Shown: positions 22,322 through 34,936, counted from the first letter of the stretch. The stretch is 64,000 nucleotides of DNA from Heracleum sosnowskyi (GCA_030848705.1 CM061238.1:58753133-58817132), one strand, 5' to 3'. Made by a program: numbers and translations. The notes: generated by a model not told the origin, from the letters alone.

Positions 22322-24759
22322 GTTTCCTTGGGTCCTGTTTTGTTAGCCTTTGATTTACTCTTCACATCATTTTTCACCTTGGGCTCATATTGAGTTAAAT
22401 CAACCTTTACCTTTGGTGTTGACTTCTGAGGGTTGCTCACATTTTCATTCATGGCATGCATATTTGGAGGAACAAACATGTTATTCACATTCCATGGCAT
22501 TTGTGGTACATTAAACATATTCATGTATGGATTAGACACAAATGGCATTCTAGCATATGGATTTTGAAACTGTGCATATGGAGCAAACATATTAGGCATA
22601 ACAGGCATAAAGGTATTCATTGCAGGCTTAGGCATTTTCATATTAGTATGCTTCTTAACAGATTTGCAATTAGCAGATAAATGACTAACACTACCACAAT
22701 TAACACATGTTTTTCTAGGAGCATACTTATCAAGTGTGTAATTGTTATGTTTGTTAATCCCTACTTTTCCATTTCTGTTATTCTTTTTATTGCCCTTAAC
22801 CTCAACTTGAATTTTCTCTAACTTGTCTTTCAATTGCTTGTTAGACAAGTGACCTACATTAGCTCTCTCAACAGGCTTCTCAACTTTCTTTGATTTACTA
22901 GACTCACCTTGAACAAAGTTCTTGGTGACAGGACCATACTTGTTATTAAGTCTAGTGAGTTCTTCTTTCTTTTCCTTTGTCAATGAAACAACATGATCGG
23001 TTGATGGTTCATCTGTCAACGGAACCTTGCATTCCGTTGACGTATCAACCTTCAACAAATGATCATTGTTGTTTGTTGACTCTGTTTCTGATTCTAAGGT
23101 TTCAACAGCATACCCTAGCTTCTCTTTGTTCTTTTTCCATGATTGTTCACAGAAAGATTCCATACCTGGAACATTAATGATGTTGCTAGCAACATTCCTG
23201 GAATCTTTCCATTTTGCAATCACTCTATGTTCTATTTCTAGTTGTGTTTTAAGAATCTCTTCCCTTTTTAACACTTTCTCAAGTTCCTGCTTAGCATCCC
23301 TACTGACACATCTCATTTTCTCAAACTCAATGAGATGTGCTTCTAACATGGCATTTCTATCACTTAAGAGCAAATTAGTCTCTTTAATTCTTGAGTTCTC
23401 TTTTGTAAGTGATTTAAGAGTAACACGCAAATTATATAATACAGTAGACATTTCATTAACTGTACTATCGCATTCCTCTTTAGAAAGCTCAGAAAGATTA
23501 GTAATTGTTACCTGGTTGTTTGAGGAACTTGCTTCCTGCTCATGATTTCTAGCCATTAGAGCCAAGTTGACATACTCAACATCATCATCTGAATCTTCAC
23601 CATTACCAGCCCAATCATTCTCCTGAGACATGAAAGCCTTTTCTTTTTGCTTGAGAAGTTCAAAGTATTTCTTTTTATAATCAACATGCTCAAATTTCCT
23701 GTTGCCCTTCTCAACTTTGGGCTTTCTACAATCTCCAGCAAAGTGACCAATCATTCCACAGTTGAAACATTTAGATTTAGACTTTTCAACCCAATTATTT
23801 TTGCTAGGTTGAAAGTCTCTCCTTGGTGGCCTTGCTTATGAGTTTCTCTTGAATTTGAACTTAGAAAATTTTCTTGAAAGAAAAGAAATGTGTTCATCAA
23901 TCTCATCTAAGTCATCCAAGTTGGCTGGTTCTTCTTCTTCTTCTGTCATCTTGCCTTTACCCTTGCTAACATGACTCCTACAACTAGCTCGACTAGTTGT
24001 GGCTTTTGCAGCTTCTTCATTGTCATCTTCCAGTTGGTTCACAGATGCAATCAATGCAATAGATCCACCTTTCTTTTGTACCTTCTCAATTTCTTCATCT
24101 TGCTCCATTTCCAGCTCATATGTCTTTAAGGTTCCATAAAGCCTTTCAAGAGTATAGTCTTTGTATTCTTGAGTGTTTCTCAGAGAAACAGTCATAGGAT
24201 TCCACTCTTTTGGAAGAGCTCTAAGAAATTTGAGGTTTGAATCCTTGGTTTGGTAGACCCTCCCATACAACTTTAATCCATTCAAAAGCTTTTGAAACCT
24301 ACTAAATGTATCGTTTAGGGTTTCACCAGCTTTAAAATGAAAGTGTTCATATTGTTGTATGAGGAGTTGCATTTTGTTCTCCCTTACCTGCTCAGTTCCT
24401 TCACAGAGTGTTCTAACAGTGTCCCATACTTCTTTTGCAGTTGTACAGTTGATGACATTGTCAAACATCTCTTGCTCCAAACCATTAAACAGAATGTTCA
24501 TGGTTCTTTTATCTTTATGGATTTCTGCAACATCTTCAATAGTCCATTCTGAGACAGGCTTTGGAATTTCCACATCTTCAGCATCATCTGGCAGTCCAAC
24601 TCTAGATGCAAACTTCATGGGAACGTGTGGACCTTTCTCAATGCAGTCTACATATCTCTCATCCATAGACATGAGATGTAGATGCATTTTTACTTTCCAG
24701 TGAAAATAATTGTCCTTATCTAGAACTGGTATCTTTACACTTGCATCCTTCTTCACCAT
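22300..24759 (-). pseudogene. gag: SIRE A gag, one nonsense codon
   Basis: ATG at 24759 (MVKKDASVKIPVLDKDNYFHW). Residues 1-250 are the copia gag core (UBN2-type) with EVWDTVRTLCEGTEQVRENK and LNGLKLYGR. TAA near 23836 then a CCHC zinc knuckle CFNCGMIGHFAGDC, a long coiled-coil region (about 23500-23150), and a second, looser knuckle CVNCGSVSHLSANC near 22700. The C-terminal part is rich in Met, Asn and Pro. The frame ends in TGA right after ETWVPKST, just before protease. Product would form the particle shell and bind RNA. Confidence 0.9.
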
Positions 24760-24808
24760 GGTTTCTGTTTTGGCCTTGATCTTTAAACTCCTTATATGTT
24801 AGAATCTT

Positions 24809-24820
24809 GCTCTGATACCA
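24809..24820 (-). promoter_or_regulatory. Primer binding site of SIRE A (tRNA-Met type)
   Basis: Sense reads TGGTATCAGAGC immediately inside the 5' LTR, the standard initiator Met-tRNA complement of plant copia elements. Confidence 0.92.
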
Positions 24821-25841
24821 ATTCTTAATCCCAAATATCCTAACAGAATTGTAGAAGGAGGGGGGGGGGTTGAATACAATTCTAGATATTTTTAAACTTA
24901 AAAACAACTTTGAAATAACTTGACAAATAAAATAAAATCACACAAGCAAATATAAAATTTCAGTTGGATGTTTTGAGGATCCAACTGAGATGATTTTATT
25001 TCGGGAATAATATGTGTTACAAAAGTAGCACAGCTGCTCAGTTCCTAATGTAGAGTGAGAGTGCTCTTGAAAGAAGCTAATACAAAGTTATTCTATCTCA
25101 CTCACTTACAATAAAATGAACTGCTACACTTGGTTATATATCCCAAGTTTACAATGCTATTTTTGGCTACTCTAAAATGTACTAAAGGTAACCGCCAATA
25201 GCTTGCTTTTCATTCCTTTTGTCCAATGGTCCTTGGAGATCTTGTCTTTTGTCTTCAGGCTTATTATGATCACACTCAAGAACCTAATTGGAAATTGGAA
25301 TGTTTCCTCATTCCCAGTGTCCATTTTGATGGCTCCCAATGCAAAGTACACTTCTACATCACCTTTTGATCTGTCAGAAAACTGTCACTATCACTTTGTC
25401 AACTATTCAGAAAAGTGATAATGATTCGTTGATAGCAGTGAGATGTGTTTCGTTGATAGCTTTATTCTTCATTCCGTTGATGGTACATTCTTCATTCCGT
25501 TGATAGTGTAATCTTCATTCCGTTGACATGTCTTCACTTAGGCAAAATTACAAGGCATAGTATATTTACAATTAACCAACCTATTTTGCCTATCTAGTAC
25601 TTAGTCAACATGACTTGGAAAACCTATCTAATACCTACAACAAATGCATATCAACCAGTGAAGTATTGTACAGTGCGATTGCTACATTACTCATTTCGTT
25701 GATGAGACTCATTCCGTTGATGAGCTACCTGTCAACGAAAGCTTCAAAGCATACCATTCCGTTGACAGTTACAAAAGTGACTTAACACAAAATCTACTAA
25801 GTGTTTTTATAATTATCATCAAGAACAACATATTCCTAACA
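24821..25841 (-). repeat. 5' LTR of SIRE A (about 1,020 bp)
   Basis: Sense starts TGTTAGGAATATGTTG at 25841. Near the sense end is a run of ten C (G10 on plus strand, 24860-24869) followed by TTCTACAATTC. The exact inner end is uncertain by a few bases because no clear CA precedes the primer site. Outer flank is B coding sequence (TTCCT at 25842). Confidence 0.88.
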
Positions 25842-26328
25842 TTCCTTCTTCATCAGCATATTCATTGTTTTGAAGTTGAGGTGTGAGAGTTTCCTGTGCC
25901 AAAGCATACTGTCACCAACAGTAGCTTTACTGTAAAAAACAGTAAATCTTGTCCTTCTTTGTTGATCTTAAGTCAGCAACAAACATGCTTCCTTTTCTCA
26001 CTCCTTTCAAAGAAAGGCTTCCATCCTTCTTGTGATAGATGTTGGACACCATCATGTCAAAATCAACCTTGAATCCCCTGTCACTGAATTGGCTGACACT
26101 GAGCAGGTTGTGCTTCAATCCATCAACAAGTGCAATATCATTTATGACAACATTTCCAATTTTCAAACAGCCATATCCCACTGTGTAACCCTTGCTGTTG
26201 TCTCCAAAGGTTATGATTGTGCCAAGTTTCTCTACAAATTGTGACAACAGGGTTTTATCACCAGTCATGTGTCTAGAGCAGCCACTGTCAATGATCCAAG
26301 TGACCTGCTCCTTATTCTTACCCTGCAA
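25842..26328 (-). pseudogene. SIRE B protease and pre-integrase fragment
   Basis: Sense contains WIIDSGCSRHMTGDKTLL (aspartic protease active site DSG) and, near the cut, LWHRKLSHLNFKTMN of the pre-integrase segment; a frame change or stop lies near 25927. It then stops where A is inserted. In line with gag but separated from it by a TAA shortly after WVPYAS. Confidence 0.85.
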
Positions 26329-28940
26329 GACAAATTGTATTTAAGAGGCATATGGTACCCAATCCTTGTTGGGTCCAGTCACTTCAGTATCATAAGCATG
26401 ATCATCATTTTCAACTTTAATCATTACATCAGGAATCTTATGTTGGACTCCTTTCTTCACCCACATATCTTTAGAATTAGACTTGGTCTTCTTCGTAGTG
26501 GATGAGGCCTTCTAACTGTTTCCAGTAGGCTAAGGAGTCTCACCAGTTTGCATATAGAGACATGGTTCAGTAGAAGAAATAGGCAAATTGAAACAAGTAC
26601 TCATGGCAGTCACTTTACAAGGCACGCAATCAATATTATTGCAGACTACCATAGATCTATGCATAATGGGGGTTCTGTGTAAGTTACCATCTAGCATGGT
26701 CACATTGTTCTTGACCTCCTTTGGTTTCTTACAAACACGAGTTAAGTGATATGAAGAGCCACAATTATTTCATAGTTTTCTAGGAGCATTAGCATTGCCA
26801 TTTCCTAACTTACCATTCCTGTTTCTAGACTTGTAGGTTATTGAGTCAACAGGATGTTCTGAAGTTGCTGTCGAGCCTTTCTTGACAGTACCTTGTGCAC
26901 CTTTTGTCATGACAGTAGGTTTGGAAGTCACTGTCTTTGAGGCTCTCTTGACAGTACCTTTGGAAGCTACTGTCCTGCCATTATTGACAGCATCTTTGGA
27001 ACATTCTGTCAGATTGTTTGGGGAAGTTACTGTCCTGGGGATTGTGACAGTATCTTTTCCATCAACTGTTGTACTGTTAATACCTTCATCCTCATCATCA
27101 AGTTGTTGCTTGATGAGCATGGCTTCCTCATCAAACTCAAGTTCAGAAAGTTTAAAAATGGGTTTGTTGATCTTCTTGAGAATTTGAGGTTTGACAGTAG
27201 CATCAGTTGAACAATCCTGACTGACAATTTCCTTACCAGGTCTTTTGCCATACTCAAAACCTATACTTTTTCATCCTCTGTGTGTTTCTCATGATAGTCC
27301 CGAAGTTGTTTCGATGAGTTTCTATAGGCTTTTATCTTGAATTCATTTTCACTAATTTCTTTCCTTAAAAACTCCTCAATTTCCTTAGCACAGACTAAAT
27401 CATTTTAAAGTTTAGCATTCTCATGTGTTAAAGATTCTAAACGATTGGTCTTTAACAAACGCAAATAATTTTCAGAAGTGAGTGTTTCATTCAATTTAGT
27501 TAACCTAGCAATCTCTTCCTTAGCTGCAGTTAAACCAGTGTGAACATTGAACATTTCTGCACTCAATTCCTCAACAGTTTGTTTGTATTCATCTTTAGAC
27601 ATATCAAGTAAGACTAGTGAGGGTACCTGACTTGGAGAGCTAGAGGAGGCCTCATCAGACTTAGCCATGAGGGCTAGATTCACATATTCCTCTTCCTCTT
27701 CATCATCATAATCATCCCAGCACTTTCCTTCAGCCACATAGGCCTTTCCCTGTCCTTTCTTGAAATTTCCACTTGACCCTTTATCCATCCTCTGATTCTG
27801 CTTTGGTCTTCTGCACTCTGTAGCAAAATGACCAAGCTCATTGCAGTTGTAACACCTGGACTTGGATTTGTCCACCATCCCTGTTTTGTAACCACCTCTT
27901 GTGGCACCACCTCCAACCTTAGAAGAGTTCCCTCTGCTGAACCTTGATGTTTGACCCTGAGGCTTAAATGGCTTGTTTCTTTTGAATCTTATGTTTTTGA
28001 ATTTCTTTGCCATGTAAGCCATAGTTGGATTATCCATCTTCTCCATTTCTTCTGAGGAGTAGAAGTCTTCATCCTCAACATCAGTTATCTGCAATACAAC
28101 TTTCTTCTTATCATCCACAACCTCTTCGATCTTAAGAGAGGGTACTGAAGTAGGTTGAATGATTTGAACTTCTTCACTAGGTTGAGTGATTCTTGGCACA
28201 TGAGCCACTAGAGCACCTGACATATTAGCCATCTTTCCTCTAGATCCAACTAGAATAGCTCTTTTCTGGAAAAACTCAATCTCATATGATTTAAGCACAC
28301 CATATAGAGTTTCAAGAGAGATATTGTTAAGATTCCTTCCTTCTCTTATGGCAGTGACTTTGTGCTCAAGATGCTCAGGAAGTGTGAGTAAGAACTTGAC
28401 ATTTAGCTCCTTCCTATCATAGTATTTGCCATGTATCTGTAGCTCAGTCATAAGTTTGCTAAAGCTTTCAAACATTGTTGTTAGGTCTTCTCCTGACTTT
28501 GCCATGAAGGCTTCATACTGTGAGATAAGAATTTGTCTTTGATTTTCTTTCACTTCTTCACTTCCTTCACACAGCGGCTCGATTTTATTCCACATATCCT
28601 TGGCTGATGAGCACCCAATGACATTCCCACACATGGCTTTGTCCAAAGTGAGAGCATCCAGTAAGATGAGTTGCAAGTAATCATCCAAGGCCACCTTCTC
28701 TTTTTCTGGCTCCAGAAACTCCGAAGGTAATTTGTTGACCCAGTATGCTGGAATAAGAACGCCATCCACAATTGAGTCTTCAATTTCTTTTCGTGGAACA
28801 AATGGACCATTTTGGAGGATACCCAAGTATAATGGATTCGCAGCTTTGATAAACAACATGATCTTTATTTTCCATACATTGTAGTTCTCTTTATCAAATG
28901 CTGGAATCTTTATGCTACTTGACTTCTGCATACTTGTCAT
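26329..28940 (-). pseudogene. gag: SIRE B gag, broken in its C-terminal half
   Basis: ATG at 28940 (MTSMQKSSSIKIPAF). Intact for about 510 residues: UBN2-type core (AKDMWNKIEPLCEGSEEVKE), zinc knuckle CYNCNELGHFATEC (about residue 360), an acidic stretch (DDYDDEEEEEY) and a coiled coil ending HENAKL, then TAA at about 27405. Homologous but damaged sequence continues to 26329: a second knuckle near 26760 is reduced to CGSSYHLTRVC. Between 26860 and 27240 the protein is a series of TV and VTS repeats, the translated form of the family's ACTGTC word. Confidence 0.87.
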
Positions 28941-28968
28941 GATCTCAGATTTGTAGAACAATCTGTCT

Positions 28969-28980
28969 GCTCTGATACCA
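28969..28980 (-). promoter_or_regulatory. Primer binding site of SIRE B
   Basis: Sense TGGTATCAGAGC two bases inside the LTR end (CCAACA then AC). Confidence 0.92.
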
Positions 28981-28982
28981 GT

Positions 28983-30037
28983 TGTTGGTCCTTGAATATT
29001 GCAAAAGGGGGGGGGGGGGGTTGAATGCAATACTGATAAATCTCAATCTACGTTCTCAACAACAAGAACTAAGATTAAGGATTATCAGTTTATCAAATGC
29101 AAACACAAGTAGACACACGGGTAATTCTCACAAAATAAATGTTTTATTTATTTTGCAATGGGTTGCTACAACCTCAAGAAAATGTTTGTTTTCTTGAGCT
29201 TCGGTTTCTCGAGTGATTACAGAGAATGAATTGAGAGATAGACTAAGTAGGCTAAACCTATCACTTTCAATCACGGGTCTTGTGAAGCTGCTGTCATTTT
29301 CAAGTGGCAGCTTCTTACAATTTGCCTGCCCATGATTCTTTCCTAAATTTCTATACAGACAGCTTATGAATACATATCAAAGCAATCTAGAAACATTATA
29401 TTTTAATCTAACACAATTCAGTAGATGTAGATTTGTCATATTCAGTAGATGTAGACTGAAGCTTATCATGTGATCTCTCAAGCTTCAGTCGTAGTCTTGC
29501 AGACCTGTTACAGTGTTGGGATACTACAACACGCCTGTTTCTTGAACATCCAAACTGTCACGAGTTTGACTGGGTTGTTTACCAATACAAATGTTATCCC
29601 TTCATGACAGTATCCTGATGGCTAAGCTTGCTGTCACAGGAATGCGCTTTTGGTGACAGTAAGAAATCCCCGCTGAAGGTGCTGTCAGGATTTCCAAGCT
29701 TGATGTCAGGCTAAGGTAAAGTTGCTGTCAGAGGGCTTCCGCCAATGTTGCTGTCAGAGTGAATGTACTGTCGTGACTCGCAACATGCTGTCTTCTTGTA
29801 TCCTTACTGTCAGCGATGTGACAGTAATCTTTATTCTTGCTGTCCATCTTGAGTACTTCTTGAGGCTTGAACAAATGAATGAACTTCTACCAAGATGCAC
29901 TAGAATCTTATTTGTACTAAACAAAACGGTTACAAAGACATACTCTGGCTGTGACACTATGTTCATACTTAATAAAGATTAAGTAAATAAAGTATCTAGT
30001 TAAGTTGTCTCATAGCTATCACCCATAAATCCTAACA
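28983..30037 (-). repeat. 5' LTR of SIRE B (1,055 bp)
   Basis: Sense TGTTAGGATTTATGGG (30037) to GGACCAACA (28983), proper TG..CA ends. Near its sense end there is a run of 14 C (G14 on plus strand, 29007-29020). Between 29555 and 29845 CTGTCA or TGACAG occurs about a dozen times. Confidence 0.9.
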
Positions 30038-33000
30038 CAGGCAAACTAATATTATACAATATAGTATTTACTAGAAATCAACTTTATACAATAACCTTAC
30101 ACTAGATCTCAATGCTCTGCATCAACTCGTCTTCCCAACGTCATCTTGACTCTTCTCGCTCTACAGTTATACAATTAAATACTGTCAATCTACTTTTCAC
30201 TAGAGGATTAAAAATTTGAAACCAGCAAATATGATTGAAAGAAGCTCAGCAAGTATATAATACTGCACAATATAAAATAATGATGCAACAATATCTGAAA
30301 AGAAATCAACTCAACCGGGGTAGAATAATAGTGCAATAATAGCAATGTATGAAAATCAGCTCAATTGGAAAAAAACAACAATAATTGTGTCAAACTTTAA
30401 ATTAGAATTGGATTTTTACTGTGACGCAACGAGTTAAAGTGGATGATCAGTCACACTAAAACTCCGGATCATACCTTACGGTATATCCAAATACTGAACT
30501 GGATCCAACGCCACTTTGGCCTACATAATACTGATACTCTGACTGGCGTCTGTAGTCCATAAAACATTTCATTTTAATAAAAACTTCCAATTCCAATTTA
30601 GTACTCGGGTTAGGTGTCGGAACAATCGACTACCTGGTCAACTCAAATTAATACTTTCAACTGTATGATTCAGATTATCAACTAAGTTAGGTTAAAACAA
30701 GTACATATGAATCAGATTTCCAATGATAAAGAATCATGATTAAATCTGGCAAATGCAAGATACTGCAAGGTATGAATTATGAACCGAAATAAAACTGTCA
30801 AGTTATAATTAGATAAGTTGCCACAATAGGCACTGATTATGCAATAAGTATTTGAATTAAGAATTGAAAAACAGGAAATCTTACTACGATACTCCGAACA
30901 AAAGAGTACGAGTTAGTAAACTTGCCTTTGGTCCTTCGCTATTACGTAAAGCCGAAGTAATATGATTCTCATCTTCTTCTATCTTATGTCATCACAATTT
31001 TCTATTCTGATAACTCTTGGTTCCGGCACATATGCGGTTGCTACGAGTCTGCACTACCGAGATCGTGCCCGCCCAACTATTCACTAGTTAAATATAAGAT
31101 ATACTTTAGCCTACGGACTTCAACTCTACTTAATATAAATATTTATAAACTAAAGCGAATGTATTTTCTACAGAAAATTGGGCATGAACTATTCGTAAAG
31201 TGGACGTTGCCTTGTTTTAAAACACCAAAACTTTCTAACTCAATCATCCACAACCAATCCACAATTCATTCAATGCTCCAATCATCTGCCTTGACTTGCA
31301 GTAAACATATAAGAAAATAATTCTGCTTTGACTTGTAGTAAACATATAAGAAAATAATTCTGCCTTGACTTGCAGTTACTTTATCCAGAAATAAGCAATC
31401 ACGTATAACATTTATCACGTAGCAATAACTAATTCACATAATTTCCTATACTTCACGTAACACATAGAACATGATTTATTCACGTAACCATTTAAACTAG
31501 CATATCATATCATATACAATTGCCAAATAATAATCATTTAATAGTCCTGCCGGAAATTCGTCAGCACTTACTCTATTTATATAACAATCCACATGTTTTA
31601 AACTAATACCAACAATCAAGCATCAAATTACAAACTAACATTTTTACATAACCTAACTTAATCAACTTGAACTCACAACTATAAATTAACATACTCAACT
31701 CGATATACCATTTAAACACATAGTAATTATCATCTCATATGCCACTATACGATACCAAACTTATTATCATACTATCGGAAATAAAAATTAGATTTAACTA
31801 GTTAGAAAGATGGACATTTTATAGTATAAAGATGAACTCAGATGAAAAAGTGTAAAACAATAAAATTGTAGAAAATTTCGAGACCTTACAGAATGGTAAG
31901 GCTCGTTAAAAATGAACAACGAGTTCAGAAACTTTAAAACAAGCTGCTGCAGAAGCAGACTCAGCCCTGTTCACACAATTTAATCACATACTGATATAAC
32001 TCATCAACATATAACTGCACATAGTATTTAATCACACATTTATAATCACGTATAGAATAAAAGATTTAAACAATCATTCATACTTTAAATCCGATTACCA
32101 CTAGATTAAATAAAATTAATCAAAACCAACCAATTCAATAAATCAAGCAATTACTCAAATCAGGTAAATAATAAAACAATTTATGAAAATATTAATTAAA
32201 TTTGATTTATAATTAATCAAGATTAAATAATAATTAATTAATAAAATCCACCAATTAACTACTCAGTTAATTGGTCAATTAAATCAATTACATTATTATT
32301 TAAAACCGATTGAAAATAATCAAATCTAATTATTCTTGAGACACTAATAATAAAATGCAAATAATAAATACATATATAAATTTTACAAAATTTTGGCATG
32401 ACCCGTTCGTAAATAGGACTATCCGAAATATTGCATGTACTATGCTGCGCCCCCAGTCACAGGACGAACAACACAGTACAGCACCAACAACAACCTGTAT
32501 AATCAACATTCACTAATCAACGTAAACTCCACAAAATATTGAACTTTAACAAAAATCCCCAAGTTTGAGATTAAACGAAAGTAAACTGAAATTATTATCA
32601 AAATCAAATTTTAGTACTAAAACAAACTCCACATATTAACACGTATATAACGAGACTAAAACCAACTTCCCCATTCAAAATTAACTAACTAACTAAAATC
32701 ATAATAATACTAAAAATCAAATTATGCCTTTAAAACAATTTTAACACCTCAACATATTTATATAATCAATTACAAACAAATTCCCCCAACTCGGGAATTA
32801 CTAAACATAAATTAAAATCACCACCAAAATCAAGCTCGGTACTTTAACAAATTAAACATCGCATTTATATACATAAACAAGCTACTAACAACTCGAACAA
32901 TTACCGAAACTAAAATCGCAAACTAAATCAAATCTTGTAAAACAATTTTGAACAACAACAATTAAGCATGTAAAACGATTATACACAATCACATAAAGCT

Positions 33001-34345
33001 ATCCCAGCCATCAAAATAAGTGAACGAACTCAGAATCAAAAAAACCCTAATTTTTGAATAGGAACCCTAATTTATTTATTTTTCCAGAATTAAAGAAAAA
33101 TTTATATAAAAATGAAAATTCATCCACTGATGAAACTAATTGTAGATTCAGAAACTAGATTATAAGAGCTTCAATTCGACTACTTGAACTCCAAAATCCG
33201 ATATCAATAAAACCTTCAAAATTAGTTTTGATTCTCAAGAACACGAAGAACACGACAATCAAACCTCGATTTCTATACGTTACTGAACTCTAAATTCAAC
33301 ATATAATATATGAAATTGACTGGAAAAACGTACTATTCACGATGGTAACATCAAAATTAGTAACCAACCACGTTTACAAAAATTCATAATTTTAATATAT
33401 ATAAATCGAATTAAATAAAAAATAATAGAAATTCAGAATTTTTACCCCACACGAAATCTGATGGTAGATTATGAAACTAGACTTCAAGATCTTCGATTTG
33501 AGTACTCGAACTTTGGATTTGGATTCCTGCATCACCTTCAAATTGGCTTTGATCCTCAAGAACAGGAGAGAGAAAAACTATATTTTGATTTCTTTGATTT
33601 TTTTTTTTTGGTTTGATTTTTGTGTGCGTGAGTTTTGTTGTGTGTTGTGTATGTCCTGAGTGTATGTTTAGTTTTAATAGATTAGGAGGTTAAGAGATAA
33701 GGTTAGGTACAATTAACCCACCTAACACCAAATAGCCTCGTACTGAACGATCTTCAACGAACGAAAATTCTAAAAATAAATATACTTGATAATATAAAAA
33801 TAATTCTCAACCACTAAAATATTTTTAGTACGAAATCATAACTTTCACTCAATTAGCGGATAAATATTAAAAATTTTATTTACTCTAAAATTTGAAATAA
33901 TTATGCACAATATTTTTATAAAGCCCGGATTTTACAGAATTGTAAAAATATTAAAATTTTGAATATTCTAAATACTAATGGGGCACAGATAAGATACCGG
34001 GTAAAATTTTGGTACTAATAAAATACCGTTTTGATACAAAAAATTTCCAAATATTCTAAATCTTCCAACAATGTAAAAATACTAACTTTTGGAATATTTT
34101 TATAATTTACAAAAAATAAAACTCTGTACCCGAATAAAATATCGGATAAAATTTTGGCGCAACTAAAATATCGATTCGATCCTCAAAATTCTAAAACAAA
34201 CTCAATTCGACAATGTCGATAAAATAATCAGCTTTAAAACAAAATTAAATAAAATACACAAATAATTTCATTCCTCCTCTTTGAGAAAAGCAATAAAATA
34301 TTTAAATAATAATATTAATAAACCCTGAAAATTCGGGTTACTACA
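30038..34345 (-). repeat. LTR E: chromovirus-type LTR, cut by SIRE B
   Basis: Homologous to the solo LTR 39178-44114 from about 39432 on (for example AGAAATCAACTTTATACAA at 30076 and 39458, and TTGATTCTCAAGAACACGAA at 33228 and 43528). The first 250 bases or so are missing because SIRE B is inserted there; they should lie beyond B's other end. Sense start is TGTAGTAACCCGAATTTTCA at 34345. No protein gene inside; an internal duplication of the leader part lies around 33120-33260 and 33455-33570. The target flank at 34346 is ATAGT. Confidence 0.75.
31286..31375. repeat. 37-bp tandem repeat, about 2.4 units
   Basis: CTGCYTTGACTTGYAGTAAA starts at 31286, 31323 and (partly) 31360 in LTR E. Confidence 0.85.
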
Positions 34346-34936
34346 ATAGTTGTGTTGAATAATCTAATAAGTTAGTAAAAAAAATAATTTAAAAATGTGA
34401 TAAATTAAGGTTAGAGAGGTTTTTAAAAATTAAACCAGTAAAGTTTTGAATAAATGAGTTTATAGATAGTTTATGAATTTTATATTTAAAATTTTATAAA
34501 AATTATAGTTGAGGTATTTATAGAAAAACTTCTGTATTTCAAATTTATAGATAGGAAGTTCGTGTAAAATTCATAGTCCGTGTCAACATACACGTACACA
34601 GGATTCTGTGAAGTTGAATGCAATTAAAAATCACACAATGTAGCATCAAATATTTATTGTCAATAACAATCTACTCACATCTAGATCATGCACGTATCTC
34701 GCACAAAGTTCGCACTAAACAAATTCAAAACTAAAAAACCCAATGATGTTACATACAAACTTCAAATTTTAAAAAAAATGACAAATATATACTCGTGTAC
34801 ACATGTTATGTTATGTTAAGTAATATATATTATAAATCACGTGGTAGGCATACAAAACCAAATCAAGTAATATTTTCTTAGTTTTATCAAATAACAGGTA
34901 ATATGGTTTATTAAATACGTTTAGAATTATTCACAC

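Larger units (their letters stand above)
13210..25841 (-). mobile_element. SIRE A: near-full-length Ty1/copia element (SIRE/Maximus type)
   Basis: Minus-strand order: 5' LTR, Met-type primer site, gag, protease, integrase, RT, RNase H, a spacer, a very long extra gene, polypurine tract, 3' LTR. This order and the post-pol gene are typical of the SIRE/Maximus lineage. The 3' LTR (13210-14090) aligns without gaps to 24961-25841 and I count about four differences in 881 bases, so it is a recent insertion. It sits in SIRE B: at 25842 B's pre-integrase coding sequence starts abruptly (target flank TTCCT). The other flank should be B again but is A', so the left side has been rearranged or the assembly is wrong there. 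Confidence 0.92.
25842..30037 (-). mobile_element. SIRE B: second SIRE-type family, 5' half only
   Basis: 5' LTR, primer site, gag, protease and start of the pre-integrase segment on the minus strand, cut at 25842 by the insertion of SIRE A. RT, integrase and 3' LTR are not in the window. It shares gene order with A but sequence and LTR differ. Its outer LTR end borders LTR E; the expected target flank is CAGGC at 30038-30042, which matches the same place in the related LTR at 39432. Confidence 0.9.

Noticed and set aside
22283..22330. Intron between gag and protease of SIRE A
   Set aside because: The distance between a possible donor (GGTACC) and the TGCAG acceptor is about 45 bases, below usual plant intron size; kept only as one option in the findings.
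24809..24820. TGGTATCAGAGC-type sites as possible tRNA gene pieces
   Set aside because: These are primer sites; no tRNA body around them. I saw no tRNA or rRNA gene in the window.
29555..29845. Regular CTGTCA spacing as a CRISPR-like array
   Set aside because: Unit too short, spacing irregular, both directions, inside a plant LTR.
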